NCBI GenBank assembly: GCA_029721435.1
Contig: CM056573.1
Location: 47,094,501-47,158,500 of the forward strand
Length of the DNA: 64,000 nt
From: Gymnothorax reevesii
Taxonomy: Eukaryota > Chordata > Actinopteri > Anguilliformes > Muraenidae
Direction of reading: 5' to 3'
Shown here: positions 44,024 to 56,974 of the stretch, in pieces
Position numbering within the stretch: position 1 is the first letter of the stretch
Layout of the letters: each line of letters starts with the position of its first letter
Translations under genes and position numbers: made by a program
The notes under the pieces: generated by a model
Seen by the model: only the letters and a program-made list of their open reading frames with translations
What the model was told of the DNA's origin: nothing
Database searches by the model: none

Positions 44024-45557
44024 TGGTCGGACCCAGACAGCCACTGGTTTACTGCCTGGGAGTATAGCTGCTTTGCATCCATTAACATGTGATTCAGCCA
44101 TGATACTCTGCTTTTGTAATATATTAATATAAATAATCATGCAGACACTGACAATAATGTGAAATTTATTCTGTTTGATTTCCTTAGGATAAGGCTGTGT
44201 CCTGAGTAATAATATATGATTACAGCATTTATCTTCCCTGTGTCTTGCCATGATAGATGCGTACAGCTTATCTAAAATTAGTTTAATATGATATCATTTT
44301 GTGAGAGGGCCCCACTGAATTCAATTCACGAGGACCGAACAGTTACGTTCAAACTATTTATTTTATGTAAGGAGTACAAGACTGCTCATCAGTCATATTT
44401 TTCAAAGGAACGAACAACTGGTTTCTCGCCTTCCTTTTACCTGGGAATAAGACTAGACAGTGTCGTCACTCCGTGGCACTAATTGCCTAGTTACTTACCA
44501 GGAAGAAAAGAAAATGGGAAATGGGAAATTATAATATATATGAAGGTACAAAGTCATCAATTATCAACATACTGAAAATTGATGCTGTTAGTACTTCAAG
44601 TGGGTGTAGGTAACAGGTTAGTCCACAATACTAGTTTCAGTGCACTGAGCAACAGCAGAAGGGATCACAGCTGGAAAACTGGCATGAGACTTTCCAGTCT
44701 ATACAAACCCTGTTTTGTGCGTCACAATATATTGTCACGATAAGCATGCGAAGATCATTTTAATTTTCTGCACACAGGCTAGAAAATGCTAATTATCCAC
44801 CCTGATGTAGATGAATATTGATAAATATTGGAAGTATAGGGATTATTCCTTTTGATAATACTGTATAACCTCTATACTGTACTGTTAACAAATCTTATTG
44901 TATATGTATACTCTATGCACACTATGACTTGTAAATATACCGTATCCTTTGATTTATGAAAATTCTTGTATTTATGACAATACAATATTTTTATATAAAG
45001 GCCTCTCATAAGAACAAACAATAAAAAAGCAAAAAAGAAGAAATATGCAAACCCAATGTGCTATTGTGTTGTGTTTCTCTTATTTATTTTCATCAGATGT
45101 GGTTTAGACAACTTGCAGAAATTATTAGGTAAAAGTTTGTAGAAAGGAAAAGGTGCCAGCACACTTACTCCAAGCCACCAAAGACAATTTTTATTTATTA
45201 AATTAGGATTTTTGATCCAACTCGGATCTTCATCTGGTCATCATATTTGATAGCCTTGCACCTATACGTGATGTGCGTATAACTCTTTCTTCATACTAGG
45301 CAAAACTTTGTGCAATGCTTTTTTCCCCACAAATCTTTCTAGGAGCTTTATTATATAGTACTGTAGTGGCAAGGCTATCAAAACTCTCACTGGCATTATT
45401 AGTAAAATATAATTTGGAGATTATTTGTGTCCTAAAGAGAACATCCTTGCACGAGCAGCTTTTGCTCAAAAACATTCCCAAGGGAAAACCTTTGGCTATT
45501 ACAGAAGAAGACTGTCTTTACAACCAAGCAGTCAGTCCAGTTATTTTAATTTTCATG
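44024..45557. other. downstream of tmem196 exon 3; possible 3' untranslated region
   Basis: AT-rich sequence with AATAAA near 45018. No convincing last exon of tmem196 or other gene was seen. Confidence 0.45.
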
Positions 45558-45559
45558 TA

Positions 45560-46960
45560 CAGTGCAGTAAACCCTTCCCGATATCTCCTAATTTTGCATA
45601 TTTGTCTCACTTAAATGTTTCTGATCATCAAACTAACTTTAATATTAGACTAAGATAGCCCAAATGACCCAAAAAAATGCAGTTTTTAAAAAAAAATAAT
45701 TTTGTTTATAATGGGAAAACAGCTATCCAACCCTAAATGGCCCTGTGTGAAAAAATAATTTCCCCCCTAGTTAATAAATCAACCAATTTAATACATTTAA
45801 TCAATAATTGGGTTAAATTTAGCTTAAATCACCCTGGCAGGATTACCACCAGCCCTAGTCAATTTTCACATTGAATAATTACAATTTGACTCTGTCAAAT
45901 TTGAAGTAGGCAAAAAAAAAAAAAGCTCATGATGTTGCCATCCAAAGAAATGTAAGAACAGATGAGAAACAAAGTTGTTGACATCTATCAGTCCGGAATG
46001 GGTTACAAAGTTGTTTTAAGGCTCTGGGACTCCAGTGAACCACGGTGAGAGCTATTTTTGCTACAAATGCAGAGGACTTGGAACAGTTGGGTACCTTCCC
46101 AGGTGTGGTGGACGTACCAAAATACCGCCGGGGGGAACATCAACGACTGCAGGTCACAAAAGAACCCAAACTAGCATCTAAAGAACTGCAGGCCTCACTC
46201 ACATCAATTGGTAACACTTCACTTGAAGGTATCGTCATAAGAGCAACATGACACAGACATGAACATGTCATAAACTTAGTCATTAAGTGTCATTCGGTTT
46301 TCTGAGATGACAAGTTGACATTGTTTGGGTTGTCTTGATTATGACAACTTCGTCATAAGAGTGACATGACACTGTCATAACTGTTACATGACACATATAA
46401 TAGTTATATAACACATATAATGACAGTGTCATGGCACTCTTATGACAGTACCTTCAAGTGAAGTGTAACCCATCAATTCACGATTGCACAATGAGGAAGA
46501 GACTGGGCAAAAACAGCATCCCTAGAACAGACCCCAACCGAAAACTATTGCTGCTCGAAAAGAACAGAAAAACTAATCTCAAATTTATAATCCCCAAGAT
46601 TTATGGGATTGTATTTGGTGGTCTGATGGAAGTTTTTGGAAGACAGGGGTCCTGTCACATCTGGCATAATGCTTAAACAGTATTCCACAATAAGAACATC
46701 ATACCAACAGTCTAACCTGGTGGGAGTGTCAAGCACATATGGGTTATGTAGCAGGACAATCATCTGAAGCACACAGGTCCACCTCTGCATGGCTCAAAAG
46801 AAACAAAATGAGGGTTTTGGAGTGTCCAAGTCAAAGTCCTGACTTGTGTCTGTTTGAGATGCTGTTGTAGCGCATGCTCAAAAGCCTGCCAATGTGGCCA
46901 GGTTAAAACCATTCTTCAGGGAACAACGGGCCAGATTTGCTCCTTGATGATGTAAAAGTG
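45560..46960 (+). mobile_element. Tc1-like transposon relic
   Basis: The left end, TACAGTGCAG, is at 45558. The body follows Tc1 transposase order with many lesions: CTGGGACTCCAGTGAACCAC (helix-turn-helix, about 46024), GAGACTGGGCAAAAAC (46500), ACATCATACCAACAGTC (46697) and AGTCAAAGTCCTGACTTG (46829, the SPDL block). The right end is not clear. A 261-bp MITE at 46210-46470 is inserted in it. Confidence 0.8.
46210..46470. mobile_element. 261-bp hAT-type MITE nested in the Tc1 relic
   Basis: The ends are GGTAACACTTCACTTGAAGG and, inverted, GGTTACACTTCACTTGAAGG. An exact 8-base duplication, CATCAATT, lies at 46202-46209 and 46471-46478. TGTCATGACAC-like words repeat inside. The Tc1 homology continues across the insertion. 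Confidence 0.93.
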
Positions 46961-48696
46961 AGTTTTGTGGTTTGTCTTCCTTAAATGATTTATTCATTGG
47001 CATAGATTTTGGTCAGGATATGTCCTGACCAACTTTAAGATGTAGCAAAAATATCTCAACCAACTTTGGATTGGGAAAAATGTGGGAAAAATGAAAGAAA
47101 CGTGGAATCAAAAATCCAACATGAACCAGTTTGATGTAATGCCCGGGTTATTTTGCCGTAGTAATAAATCTGCATGCTCTGTATTGTTCTGTTACGTATG
47201 TTTATGCTTTGGCAATATGAAACACATACTTTCACCATGTAAATAAAGCCCAAATTGAATTTGAATTCGACAGGTGTGAGCCAAGCCGCTAGCTGTCCTC
47301 CAGGAGTCATCTTTGCAAAACTAATGCGAGTCACGGAACTTTACCTCTAGGGTGCATTTTTTTTTTTTGTGCAGAATTTTTCATTGAAATATTGGGAAAT
47401 AATGTATTGCTCTGCAGTTAATTGTAGGAACTGATCATCAGAGGAGTGCGTGCTCCATTTTTTCAGTGAGTGAAATTCTAATATTTTATGTAATGATATA
47501 CTTATGTTAGCACTGCGTTGCAAGTGTCAGTGTCCGCTCGTCAAATAAATTAGCCAATTAACCATTGAATTAATTTGGTAGGCCCTCAGTTAACCTTTGC
47601 TGAAGAAGCCCAGCTGTATTTACTGAAGTAGTGTGGCTGCATTTGAATAGTCCTTTTTGCTTAGGAAAGTTCCTAACACCTCCAAAAAGACTTGGAATTA
47701 TTTATGAGGCAGCCATAGTAAGTATGTTTGAATACTCAAAATCTAAAGGAAAGATGCTTCAATGCTTCCTAACTTATCACCTTTAATATAGGGCACACTG
47801 AACCATCCTTTACAAGAAGAAAGGAGATTTTCGTGTCTGTTTTTGCAGCACATTTCTTCAGTCGGAGATGTTATGGGCCGTTGCAGCACGTTTGTCCCTC
47901 TCAGCCACTGTACATGTGAATGGTGCACAGACTCCTCATTTCGACGCACCAGGAATGCAAGGATCTATCTCAGGATAGGTTTATGCGATTAACGTGGTTG
48001 AGGGCTCGTTGTTAATGTCAGAGTCCATAGAATCAAATGGTCTAACAAAGTCTTATGCTGACAGCATCACAAGTCCATCACAGAGAGGAAAATACATTGC
48101 ATGCAAGAGGAATGCTCAGGACCTGACATCCTTTGAAGCAGTGCCCTGGAAAAAAAAAACATGCATGGAGACTGGAAGATCTAGTTTCAATATAACACAG
48201 ACATATTGGGCTAACAATAACAAGTGCAGATTAACCCTCGAACACAGTTTTTTATTACAAAATATCAAAGGCAAGAAAAAAATCTTTGCACATTGCTGTA
48301 GAATGTAAATTGTATGCCTGATGTTCTTCGTTTGTGGTGTCGGTTTAAAGAGCTTAGGACATGCACTGAGCAAGTTTATGAATATAAACGGGTACAATTA
48401 AAAGAATTCCCATTGTCTACCAAAAAAAAAGAAGAAAATAATTTTTACTAAAAATCCCTATTTTTTGTGACTTTCCCCGCCCCCCTCAATAACAAACATT
48501 CTGAGCAACAAAGGAAAGTGATTCTGGCACTCTCCTGTGAGGTCAAATCATAAGTTGTACACGGTGGGCGATTGCGCGTCCAACATTGATGGTATCCGAG
48601 TCAGATTCTGATAGTTCCTCAATTTTCAATTCTGAGTTTTCAGTTGAATCTGTCCATTTTGATGAAGAAGAGTACTTTTTATGGAAGACGAGGAAA
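46961..48696. other. no gene recognised
   Basis: A 20-base palindrome, GGTCAGGATATGTCCTGACC, lies at 47011-47030. Otherwise nothing was recognised. Confidence 0.5.
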
Positions 48697-48880
48697 CTCA
48701 ACATAAAGCTGCTTTCACTCCTGACGCGAAATGAATTTTTTTGCATGACAGATTACATTCAAAGTCAATGCAAAGACGCTAATACGTTTCCCCTGTATTC
48801 ATGTCTTTGCATTGACTTCGAGTGTAATGTCATGCGAAAAAATTTGTTTTGCGTCCAATGTGAAAGCAGCTTAACTTGAG
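48697..48880. repeat. 184-bp foldback element
   Basis: Arms of about 75 bases, for example AAGCTGCTTTCAC and its inverse GTGAAAGCAGCTT, and AGTCAATGCAAAGAC and GTCTTTGCATTGACT. They face each other across a centre of about 30 bases. There are several mismatches and no clear target duplication. Confidence 0.8.
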
Positions 48881-49109
48881 ATTTGGAACCACAGAGATTC
48901 CAGCCTGAGTACTCGAGCAATGAAGACAGCTAATCGTCAGTGTCTCTGCCTGTCCCGAGCAACACTTACCAGCTAAGTAGCGGAATGATTATTATTCCGG
49001 TTCTACAATTGTTTCTGTGTACGGCGTGTTGGATAACCAGCCTACTCACTTTTCAACCTTAAGTGAGTTCAATAGACCTGACGTTTGGTTACCTTACTGA
49101 ACAAGACCA

Positions 49110-49276
49110 TCTATATTATAATAGCCGAGTGGCCTCTGTGTATGTGCGTGCGACCGTGTCCGGTCAATCTAGATTCCACCGGGCGCGTATCTGCAGCAAT
49201 GGTGCATTGTTCACTATAATATAAAGACCAAATTATATCGAACAGAAACACTGAATCCCCATGGGCAGAGTGCTAG
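49110..49276 (+). mobile_element. possible 167-bp non-autonomous Helitron
   Basis: It starts TCTATATTATAATAGCC and ends CTAG after an imperfect hairpin (CACT...CCC...GGG...AGTG, 49250-49272). It lies between A (49109) and T (49277), as Helitrons do. It is too short for coding. A single copy is not proof. Confidence 0.45.
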
Positions 49277-49277
49277 T

Positions 49278-52200
49278 ATATAATGTATTAGCCAGTAGTG
49301 AAATGATAATGTTTGCGGCTCTATTCATTTCTGCATTCATGAGCCCTCGGAACAATGCGTGTAAGCCGTACCTCGCAGCTTGCTATTATTAGCTAATATT
49401 AGCTACCTTTAAGTGGATATGCCGTATGATGATTTTGCTATTGGGAAACGTGCTGCTTTGTTAATGCGTAATGATTGGCCCCGGTACCGGGGGAATTTGG
49501 GTCTGAGAGGTTAAAGTTATTACTGCTTTTTTATTTGTTACTATTGTAGAGTAAACACTGTTAAAGCCGTGCTACATTGGCAAGAATTAACCATCCCAAA
49601 TAAGTTTTTTAAAAAATTTCTAATGATCCAGTAGCTGCTGGAAAAGTTTAATAAATCTTCAATGACCTAAAAACCTCATCTGCCTCAATGTGTTTTTCAT
49701 TACCATTACACATGAAAATGAAATGATATTTTAGTAAAATTTTTATATTAGTAATGAGTTATTTCACTTAAATAGTGATTAAAATAAATAAAACACTACT
49801 ATTTCTGTACAGTGCTGGTCATTTAATGTGCTTTTTAGTGTCAGTGAGAAACATTTTGCAAAAATTACTTTTTGATTGATGGTCAACTTTTTTCATTCAT
49901 CATAATGGTTATGAGAATTTTGGGTATGATGTTGATATGAAATTAGATTAAAATAGAATATTTTTTGTGTATATTTTATTTAAAAAATATCGATTTAGAC
50001 TCTACTTTCATCAATCAATTAAAAAAAAAACAGTCAGATCAAGAGGATTATATTTTGACGTTGACACTGTTCATGAGAATCACCTGAATATGAACAGCGT
50101 TCAGCCTGCTGCACACTATTGGCACGCGCCATCCCTTTGCTGGGGTAGATAGGACCTTGCCTCTCGGCCATGGCAAAAGTATGTAGCATTGAGCTCGGTT
50201 TGCATGGTTCACACAACCGACCTTCACACAACCTGCTGCGTTTCAACTTTTTGCCCATTTTTATCACCGCGGCATATAATGTGGGAGGATATTGTCATCA
50301 GTGTATCCATCTGTCTATGCATTCATCCATCTGTAATCATTTCGTTTCCGAAGCAGAACTCGAATACCGTTCAATATTTATTAACTTGCTGTGCGAATTT
50401 ATCAGGTCATTTACTGGTGTCTTTTGATATTTTGGGATTTCTGAGATTACATTGCGAGGGCGGGGGATATGTCATCTTCTGATGACACTTGTTTGATTAG
50501 GCAGAAGTGAGGCAGTCATAGAGCACTATGACTGTGATTTGTTTACACGGTCAGCATTAGTTGACATCAGGTGAGGCAACAGGAAGAGCAGAATGATCAG
50601 CATTTTCCAAGCTTGGAAGGTGTCAGGAATCTAAAATGCATTCTTTATGGCACTCTTGTTCATCTATGACATAAACAACGTATTCGGGAATCATGTTACA
50701 TCAACTATCTGAAAATGCAGATCATTCAGAATTGCCTCACTGATGTTATCTAATGGTGACCATTTTATACTGTCTATGGTCATGAGCAGGGTTATTTAAA
50801 AAGTTCCACAGCTATGTGATAATCTTGCTTATTGACCTTGCAAATGAACTGCTCTAAAGACTAAATTTTCTGACAAATTCATTTGTGTTGTAAACGACAG
50901 CAAAGACAAATAAATTTCAGTCATAGGAAGTAATCCTCAAAATCCATCAATATTTAACAATCACATAAATATTTAATCAGTTGAATCTTTCATTGAAACG
51001 GATGCATATTTTATATATAGGCTGCATATTTTCTGTTTATATTATGGTTAATATCCTTCAGCTTGCTTTCCTTTTGTGGAGATTCATGGGATATATGATG
51101 ACCAAACAAACTGACTACCCTGAAAATGCGGTCATCAAAGAACAAGCAGAAAATGGGAGAAAAAAATTAGAGAATAAGATGAGGCAAGGGTAATACTAAA
51201 TGCCTATTTTTGTCTCCTTGTGCGATAGAACACTTGAGATGGCAGATGGCATTACCTTAACCAGCCACAATGCTATCCTGCCAGCTAGCTCATTAACCTC
51301 CTGTCCTTTTGCATGGTACTTCATTTTACATGAAGCTGGTTTTGTTTCCAGCTGGACCATTTCACCTATGCAAGACAGTTGGCAACAGGATGCAAGTACC
51401 TAGAAAGTACCTGTTTTTGTCTGATTTTCAAATGGACACTTAATTGGAGAGTGAAGATCTAGGCTACTAGACTGCACTTAATAATAAAATAAAATAAAAA
51501 ACTGAGTTTTTGCTTGACGCAATTAAATTGCAATGGTCTGATGTGACCAAATGTGAGCTATAGCCAGTTAATAAATTACCGTATAATGATAGTTACATTT
51601 GACAATAATACAGCATACCATCTTGTAATTAAGTAACTTATAAGTTGGGAAGTGTTTTAAACTAATTTATATAGTGAAGCTTCACAATAAATGTCCATAA
51701 CATAAATAACATTTATAAACATGTGCTCCACAATCAAATCAAAAGCATTTGGACAAAAAATTGAAAAACAAGTTTATGAATATGGCATCTATATATGAAA
51801 ATTGTGGATGCACCTCACTTAACATCATAAAAAAGAAAAACTTATTAGGATAACCTCTGTATTTGGAAAAGGCAGTATTTGCACCCAAATTATTGAAAAA
51901 AAAATTCCATTTTGCGAGCTATGCGCGCTTGCATTAGACATGTGTCCCTACCATCACTCACATTAAACCTATGCCCTAGGATTTGTTGCTTTGTAATATG
52001 ACCATTTGTAACCTTGCCCCTTATGTTAAGTGTCTTGTCTATGTAATTTTCTTGTTGCGTCTCAGTTTTCACTTGATTGTAAGAAGTCCATTCCCCACAT
52101 AACTTTCTTGTCTGTAAATACCTTCTAAGTATTGAGCATAATGCTTTTCTTTCTCCTTTGGTATTCATAAAGGAAATAGTTGTTTGTTACACTTCTCAAT

Positions 52201-52545
52201 TAATTTAATAGCTCCCAGGCCTTAATTGTCTCCAGGATTATGACTGCTCTCCTGTTAAACTCCTGCTCCTGTTCGCAAGCAGCCCTGCACCTGCCAGTGG
52301 GATTCTTTATCTGGCCTCTGCTCCAGGACAGTTTCTGGCCCTGGTGTGGACCCTGGTGAAGTCAAGCATGCAGAATATTTTTAGTTTCAGAATATGCCAT
52401 ATATTATTAATAGGGGGCAGATCTGGACTGGAGGCAAGCCAATCTGACAGCCACACTCTGTGCTTATGCTGCCATGCACTTGCCAGCAGAATGTGGTTTG
52501 CTGTTTTCTATCTGACAAATGCAGGAACTTCCATAAAACTAAATA
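49278..52545. other. no gene recognised
   Basis: About 3.3 kb of AT-rich sequence. Short frames, including an acidic one that starts earlier at 48586, show no family resemblance. Confidence 0.5.
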
Positions 52546-52549
52546 CATT

Positions 52550-52830
52550 TAGATGGCAGCGCATGGCACTCCAAAATTGTTGCATATTTTTGGCGATATA
52601 AGTGCCCTCTCAAATGTGCAAGTCACCAATGCCTTGAGCACTGACACACTTCCATACCATGTCAGACGCTGGCTTTTGAACTTGCTGCTGATAAAATTTT
52701 AAGTTTTCCTTGTTGTTTTTGGTTTGGAGAACACGGCAGCTGCTTCCAAAAACCACCAGAAATGTTGACGTGTTGGATCAGAAAACATAGTTCCACTGTA
52801 TTGCTGTCCATCATGACACCAACTTCCAGA
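52550..52830 (-). repeat. DDE transposon relic, same type as 11275-12905
   Basis: On the plus strand AAATGTGCAAGTCACCAATG, ACCATGTCAGACGCTGGCTT and ACACGGCAGCTGCTTCC are inverse remnants of the transposase middle of the Tc1/mariner-like fish family at 11275-12905. Both ends are missing. Confidence 0.55.
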
Positions 52831-53106
52831 TGTCAGCAGTGCTTTTGGACTTTGTTGCAGAACAGCAACTGCTTTTCAAACTAAAGCTTTACCTAGCATT
52901 AGTGGATGCAGCAGTAACTGTTGATGTCCGAAAAAGGTTTACCAAAGTATTTTTGAGCCCATGTTATAATATCAATTACCGTTACATGATGGTTCTCATG
53001 GCAGTAGATCATGCACAACCAGATGGGTTTTAAGCATTCCCCTTCAACGCAATGACATTCAGCCAGATTCCTTCAATCACATAAACATACCAGAGGCAGT
53101 TGTAGA

Positions 53107-53398
53107 GCGCAAACCTCCGCCAAGGCAGCACAATCCAAATCTTCACGACTGGGAGCAAAGTTGAGTTATCGCATGTCATCGCATTTCAAGATGGCTGCCG
53201 TGGCGGCCATATTGTTTCACTGATCACGGTAAAAATCAATAGCGTCCATCCTTGATGTAATAGCAATCCACCCACAAAATTTCAGACAAATCCGTGCATG
53301 ACTTTTTGAGTTATGTTGTTCACAAACAGACAGACAAACAAACAAACAAAGGCGTAAACATAATCTCCACCCCCAACTTTGTTGGTGGAGGTAATTAT
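53107..53398 (+). repeat. dispersed repeat with paired ends, copy 3
   Basis: It starts AGAGCGCAAACCTCCGCC and ends TTGGTGGAGGTAATT. It shares CTTTTTGAGTTATG and ACAGACAGACAAACAAAC with copies 1 and 2. Confidence 0.8.
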
Positions 53399-53399
53399 G

Positions 53400-56290
53400 C
53401 ACTGCAGTGGGTGAAATGGCCTTAATTCAACTGATTTGTCCTCAGGAAATGTTGTTCTTAATGTGATGTATTTAAAAATCAGTCAGCTTATTTTCTGAGT
53501 CTGGTTGCCTTTTTCAGAGGCTCCTTTTTCAACCAAGATCAGTTCATCTGTTTTGCATCGCCAGTTAACCAGTTACACATCACCTTACTATAACTTGTCA
53601 TATCATTATTCATCTCAAATTGTCCCTCCCCCAACTTTTTTGGAGTTTGTTGAGGCCATCAGATTTGAAATAAGCATATATTTCCAATAATCAATTGCAT
53701 TTACAAGTTAAAGCATCAGATAATGTGTTGTTGTGGTGTCTTAAAAATAGTACTGGGTGAATGTGCCAACCATTTTCAGAATTTGTGTTGTACATATCAA
53801 ATGCTCCCAAATTGCACATTGAACCCCACCACCCTGCAAAAAGCATGTTGTGTAATGCCTTTCCTCAGCTTTTTCACTAATTGTATTTTCAACCTAACAT
53901 AATACACTGCCATTATAAATATTACTGAACAGGCAGGCTCTTGCTATTTTCAGAGTGGTCAATTTTTTCTCCTCTCTAAATTCAGATGGGTATCACTTTC
54001 TATTCCATTTGAAGGCTCAATTTTTTTGAATATAAAGGCAGTGACATTATTTCAGCAGTTATCAATCTTCTATGTTAAGACTTTTGACATGCTCGACATT
54101 GGTACATTCTCAAACCTCATTATGCTAATTACTATGAATTCCAATAGAAATTAAACTGCAATAACTTCACAGTTTTTTATGTTACAACAAATGCCTTTCT
54201 GATTGTAAACAGTACTGTAATATTGAAGCAGGCATATGATTTCACATTTCTGGGTTGCTAAAAAATCTCATGGGGTAAAGTTACACAATGACGGTACACA
54301 GACTCTAGCTGCAATGTCCTTTTTGAACTTGATCATCTCAAGAGCAATGAAATAGAATTCTGTTGATGCAGTTCAATAGTTTGTCTCGTCGATGGCTCAC
54401 ATGACCCGTGAGGAAGTCCACTCTGCTGAATCAGGCACTACTAATGTTTTTCACAGTGACAGAGGGAGTCAGGCTTCCCAGGACAGAATGCCTGCTCTCA
54501 CCTTTGGAGGTAGCCTGATCCCTTTTGTGACTGTCATCTGCTTGCACCTATATTTGAACCCTGCTGTGATGTTGTCGCAGTGCAGCAAAATGCTGAGAAC
54601 ACAGAACTCCTGAAGAGTAGTGGAGCAAAGTAGTCATTTGTTTGGCAAGCTGTGCTTGGGCCTAGAGATTACTGGGGAAAATCTTGGCTGTGGCAAAAAT
54701 GTTATCCCATTTTGAAGGGTGTTTCTGTGAACATTCAGCTGCATAACTGGATGGCTCAAATATGTTCATACAATGCTAGATGATCTAAATACTAGATACC
54801 ATCATACAATGGTCATTATACTATGATATTGCAGGTAGCAGTTCTCTACCCTCTCCTTGGAGTACACAAGCTGATCCAGGTATGTGTTGTGTTCCAAATA
54901 AAGCACACTTGATGTAACAAATGAAGCACTTTAAATCCCTGAATCTGACTCTTGGTCCCTGAACAGAGGGTTGGGAACCATGTAACAGTAAACAGTGTTA
55001 CATCTGTTTATTACAACAAAAGATTCAAATAAAATTTTTTGCCTCAAAGACAATGTTTTGTTTGCCTTTCATATAACATTTTGGCATTGATGACCTGTGG
55101 TCCGGACTTCTTCTTGGCTCTCAATGGGAAGAAAATGACTACATTTTCTATCTAAATAATCTTGTTATTTCAAGGTTATTTTATTATTTAATTAGCTTAT
55201 ATAATTGTTCATACAGCATGATTTATTCATGTCTTTCCGTCCTTAATCATCAAAAATGTTTTCAAGAAAGAATCATTAGTTAACCATATAATGCCCCCTG
55301 TATCATATATGACACACCAAATTTGAAGGACCATGTCTACCTGGTAAGTTGCAACACAACCACGACTGCTCACTGTATCATATCTGATACACAGTGCTGC
55401 CACCTGGAAGGAAGAAGTGAGATTACAGGAGTAGTCTCTCCCCTAGTCACTTACTTCAAGGTAGTAGCTCTCATGTGAATGGGAATTTATGAACTTATAA
55501 CTTAGTGCAGGTGCATAGGCCAAATTATAATTAAATTATTTTTGTCCTGAACGCAGCCCATTATTTTGTCGCTTTTAGATCGGAGAGAAGCCGTCTCTTC
55601 GATTGCCACTTGATTATTCTTGAATTGGAAAACGTGTTAATAAAGGAAACCCATCTAGATTCAGCCAAGAATAATTATTTTCAATAAAGGGAAGGATATT
55701 AGCCCCGGATTTTTCAGGTATAACGACGCGCCTGCCAACAAACGAGCAAAAATATATCATGTCAACATGAAAAGTAATCTACATCAGTATGTATTAAACA
55801 CATTAAAAACCCAGCACACGCTTATTTCAGTAAGTTACCTGTTTTTTTTAGTACAGAAACTGTCGTGAATCCAGCTGAATGGCCAGTAAACCATGTGTGT
55901 CAGCAATTAGCTGTGAGAGCACAGAAACGTTACATATATTTATAAGGACAACAACACAACTGATAACACTGCCACAAGAACACAAGATATTTTCTGCTGC
56001 TTTCTAATAAAACCACGCCAGTAACGTTAGCCCTAGCATCTGAAACAAGCTAATGTTAGCTCGACTGCAACATCACAGTAACATCACATGCACTGCGGAG
56101 TACTGTAACAATTACAAGACTCTGGCAATTTCAATCAGCGACTGTGCTTGAAAAGCGACGTTCACTCGCTTATTTGCAGAGCAAAAATTAATTAATGCTG
56201 GTTAGGGCTGGGGTTAGTTTGGTGAGCATATCAGTGACACCAACTCCCGTATTTGCAGAGCAAAAATGAGCCTACAAATCAAGCAGGGAT
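53400..56290. other. no gene recognised
   Basis: AT-rich sequence. At 55299-55400, TGTATCATATATGACAC and TGTATCATATCTGATACAC recur in a layout that could be a MITE, but no pair of ends was fixed. Confidence 0.45.
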
Positions 56291-56294
56291 TTAC

Positions 56295-56737
56295 CTGTCA
56301 AGGAGAAAAGTCGCAAACTCTGCGTCAGTTTTTAATCCCTCCAGATCACGGAGCTCCTTCCACCTCTTAAAAGTCCCTCCGATGTTCACTCTGGTTTTAT
56401 CATGGGTTTTGTCAAATTCTTTCTTTTGTGCTTTTTTTCTTCTGGCTTTCTTTTTTTACTTGTCGTAGCCATGTGTGCTGTTGCTGGTAACTGAGGTATC
56501 GGTATTTTTTTCCTCGCTGATGGCTCTAAGCTCCTGAACCTGCTTTGGGAGATTTGAGCTTGGCTCTAATTGGTTCTTTTTGGTCGGTCCGAATGATTCT
56601 TTTAAATTGCAGTAGGAGCAGTAGGTGGGTTTAAGGGAGCCTTTTTTTAATTACAGAGTACTAGTTTTTTGTAGTACTGTCTGTATACAGTGACAGTTTT
56701 AGCAAAAATGACAAAAAGTGCAACTGCAGCTTTAAGG
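56295..56737 (-). pseudogene. exon-like fragment of a DNA element
   Basis: On the minus strand, an end resembling TTAAAGCTGCAGTTGC (near 56735) is followed by an untranslated stretch and an ATG at 56472. A Lys-rich start (MATTSKKRKPEEKK) follows, then, after a one-base slip, RVNIGGTFKRWKELRDLEGL and TDAEFATFLLD. It ends at a donor (GACAG|GTAAAT, 56295). This RVNIG..F.RW..LRDL.GLK.DAE..FLLD pattern recurs in fish genomes in transposon-associated genes, from memory; the superfamily is not certain. No later exon was found. Confidence 0.5.
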
Positions 56738-56974
56738 TCACTTTTCGATTGCTTTAATGACATTAAATGTTGGTTAGCAAACAACTACCGTCAACTTAAC
56801 GAAGAGAAGAAATCATTTTTAGACCTCCCTCTGTTGCTATAGTTTGTAGTCAGTCAGGCCCTCTTTCCGGAAACTTGCGTGACCATGACCAAAAAATTTT
56901 AGTGTTGTTTCTGAACTGTCTTTGAAATTTGACAAGCAGACTAGAGCTGTTGTTAAAGGTAGTTTCTTTCAGCT

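Noticed and set aside
48586..48879. 97-codon frame with acidic-serine start
   Set aside because: About half of it is the foldback element at 48697-48880, and the rest has no recognised family.
51890..52168. 92-codon minus-strand frame
   Set aside because: No recognisable motif, no splice context and composition like the flanking AT-rich DNA.
54392..54613. 73-codon frame beginning MAHMTREEVHSAESG
   Set aside because: No family resemblance and no supporting splice or repeat structure.
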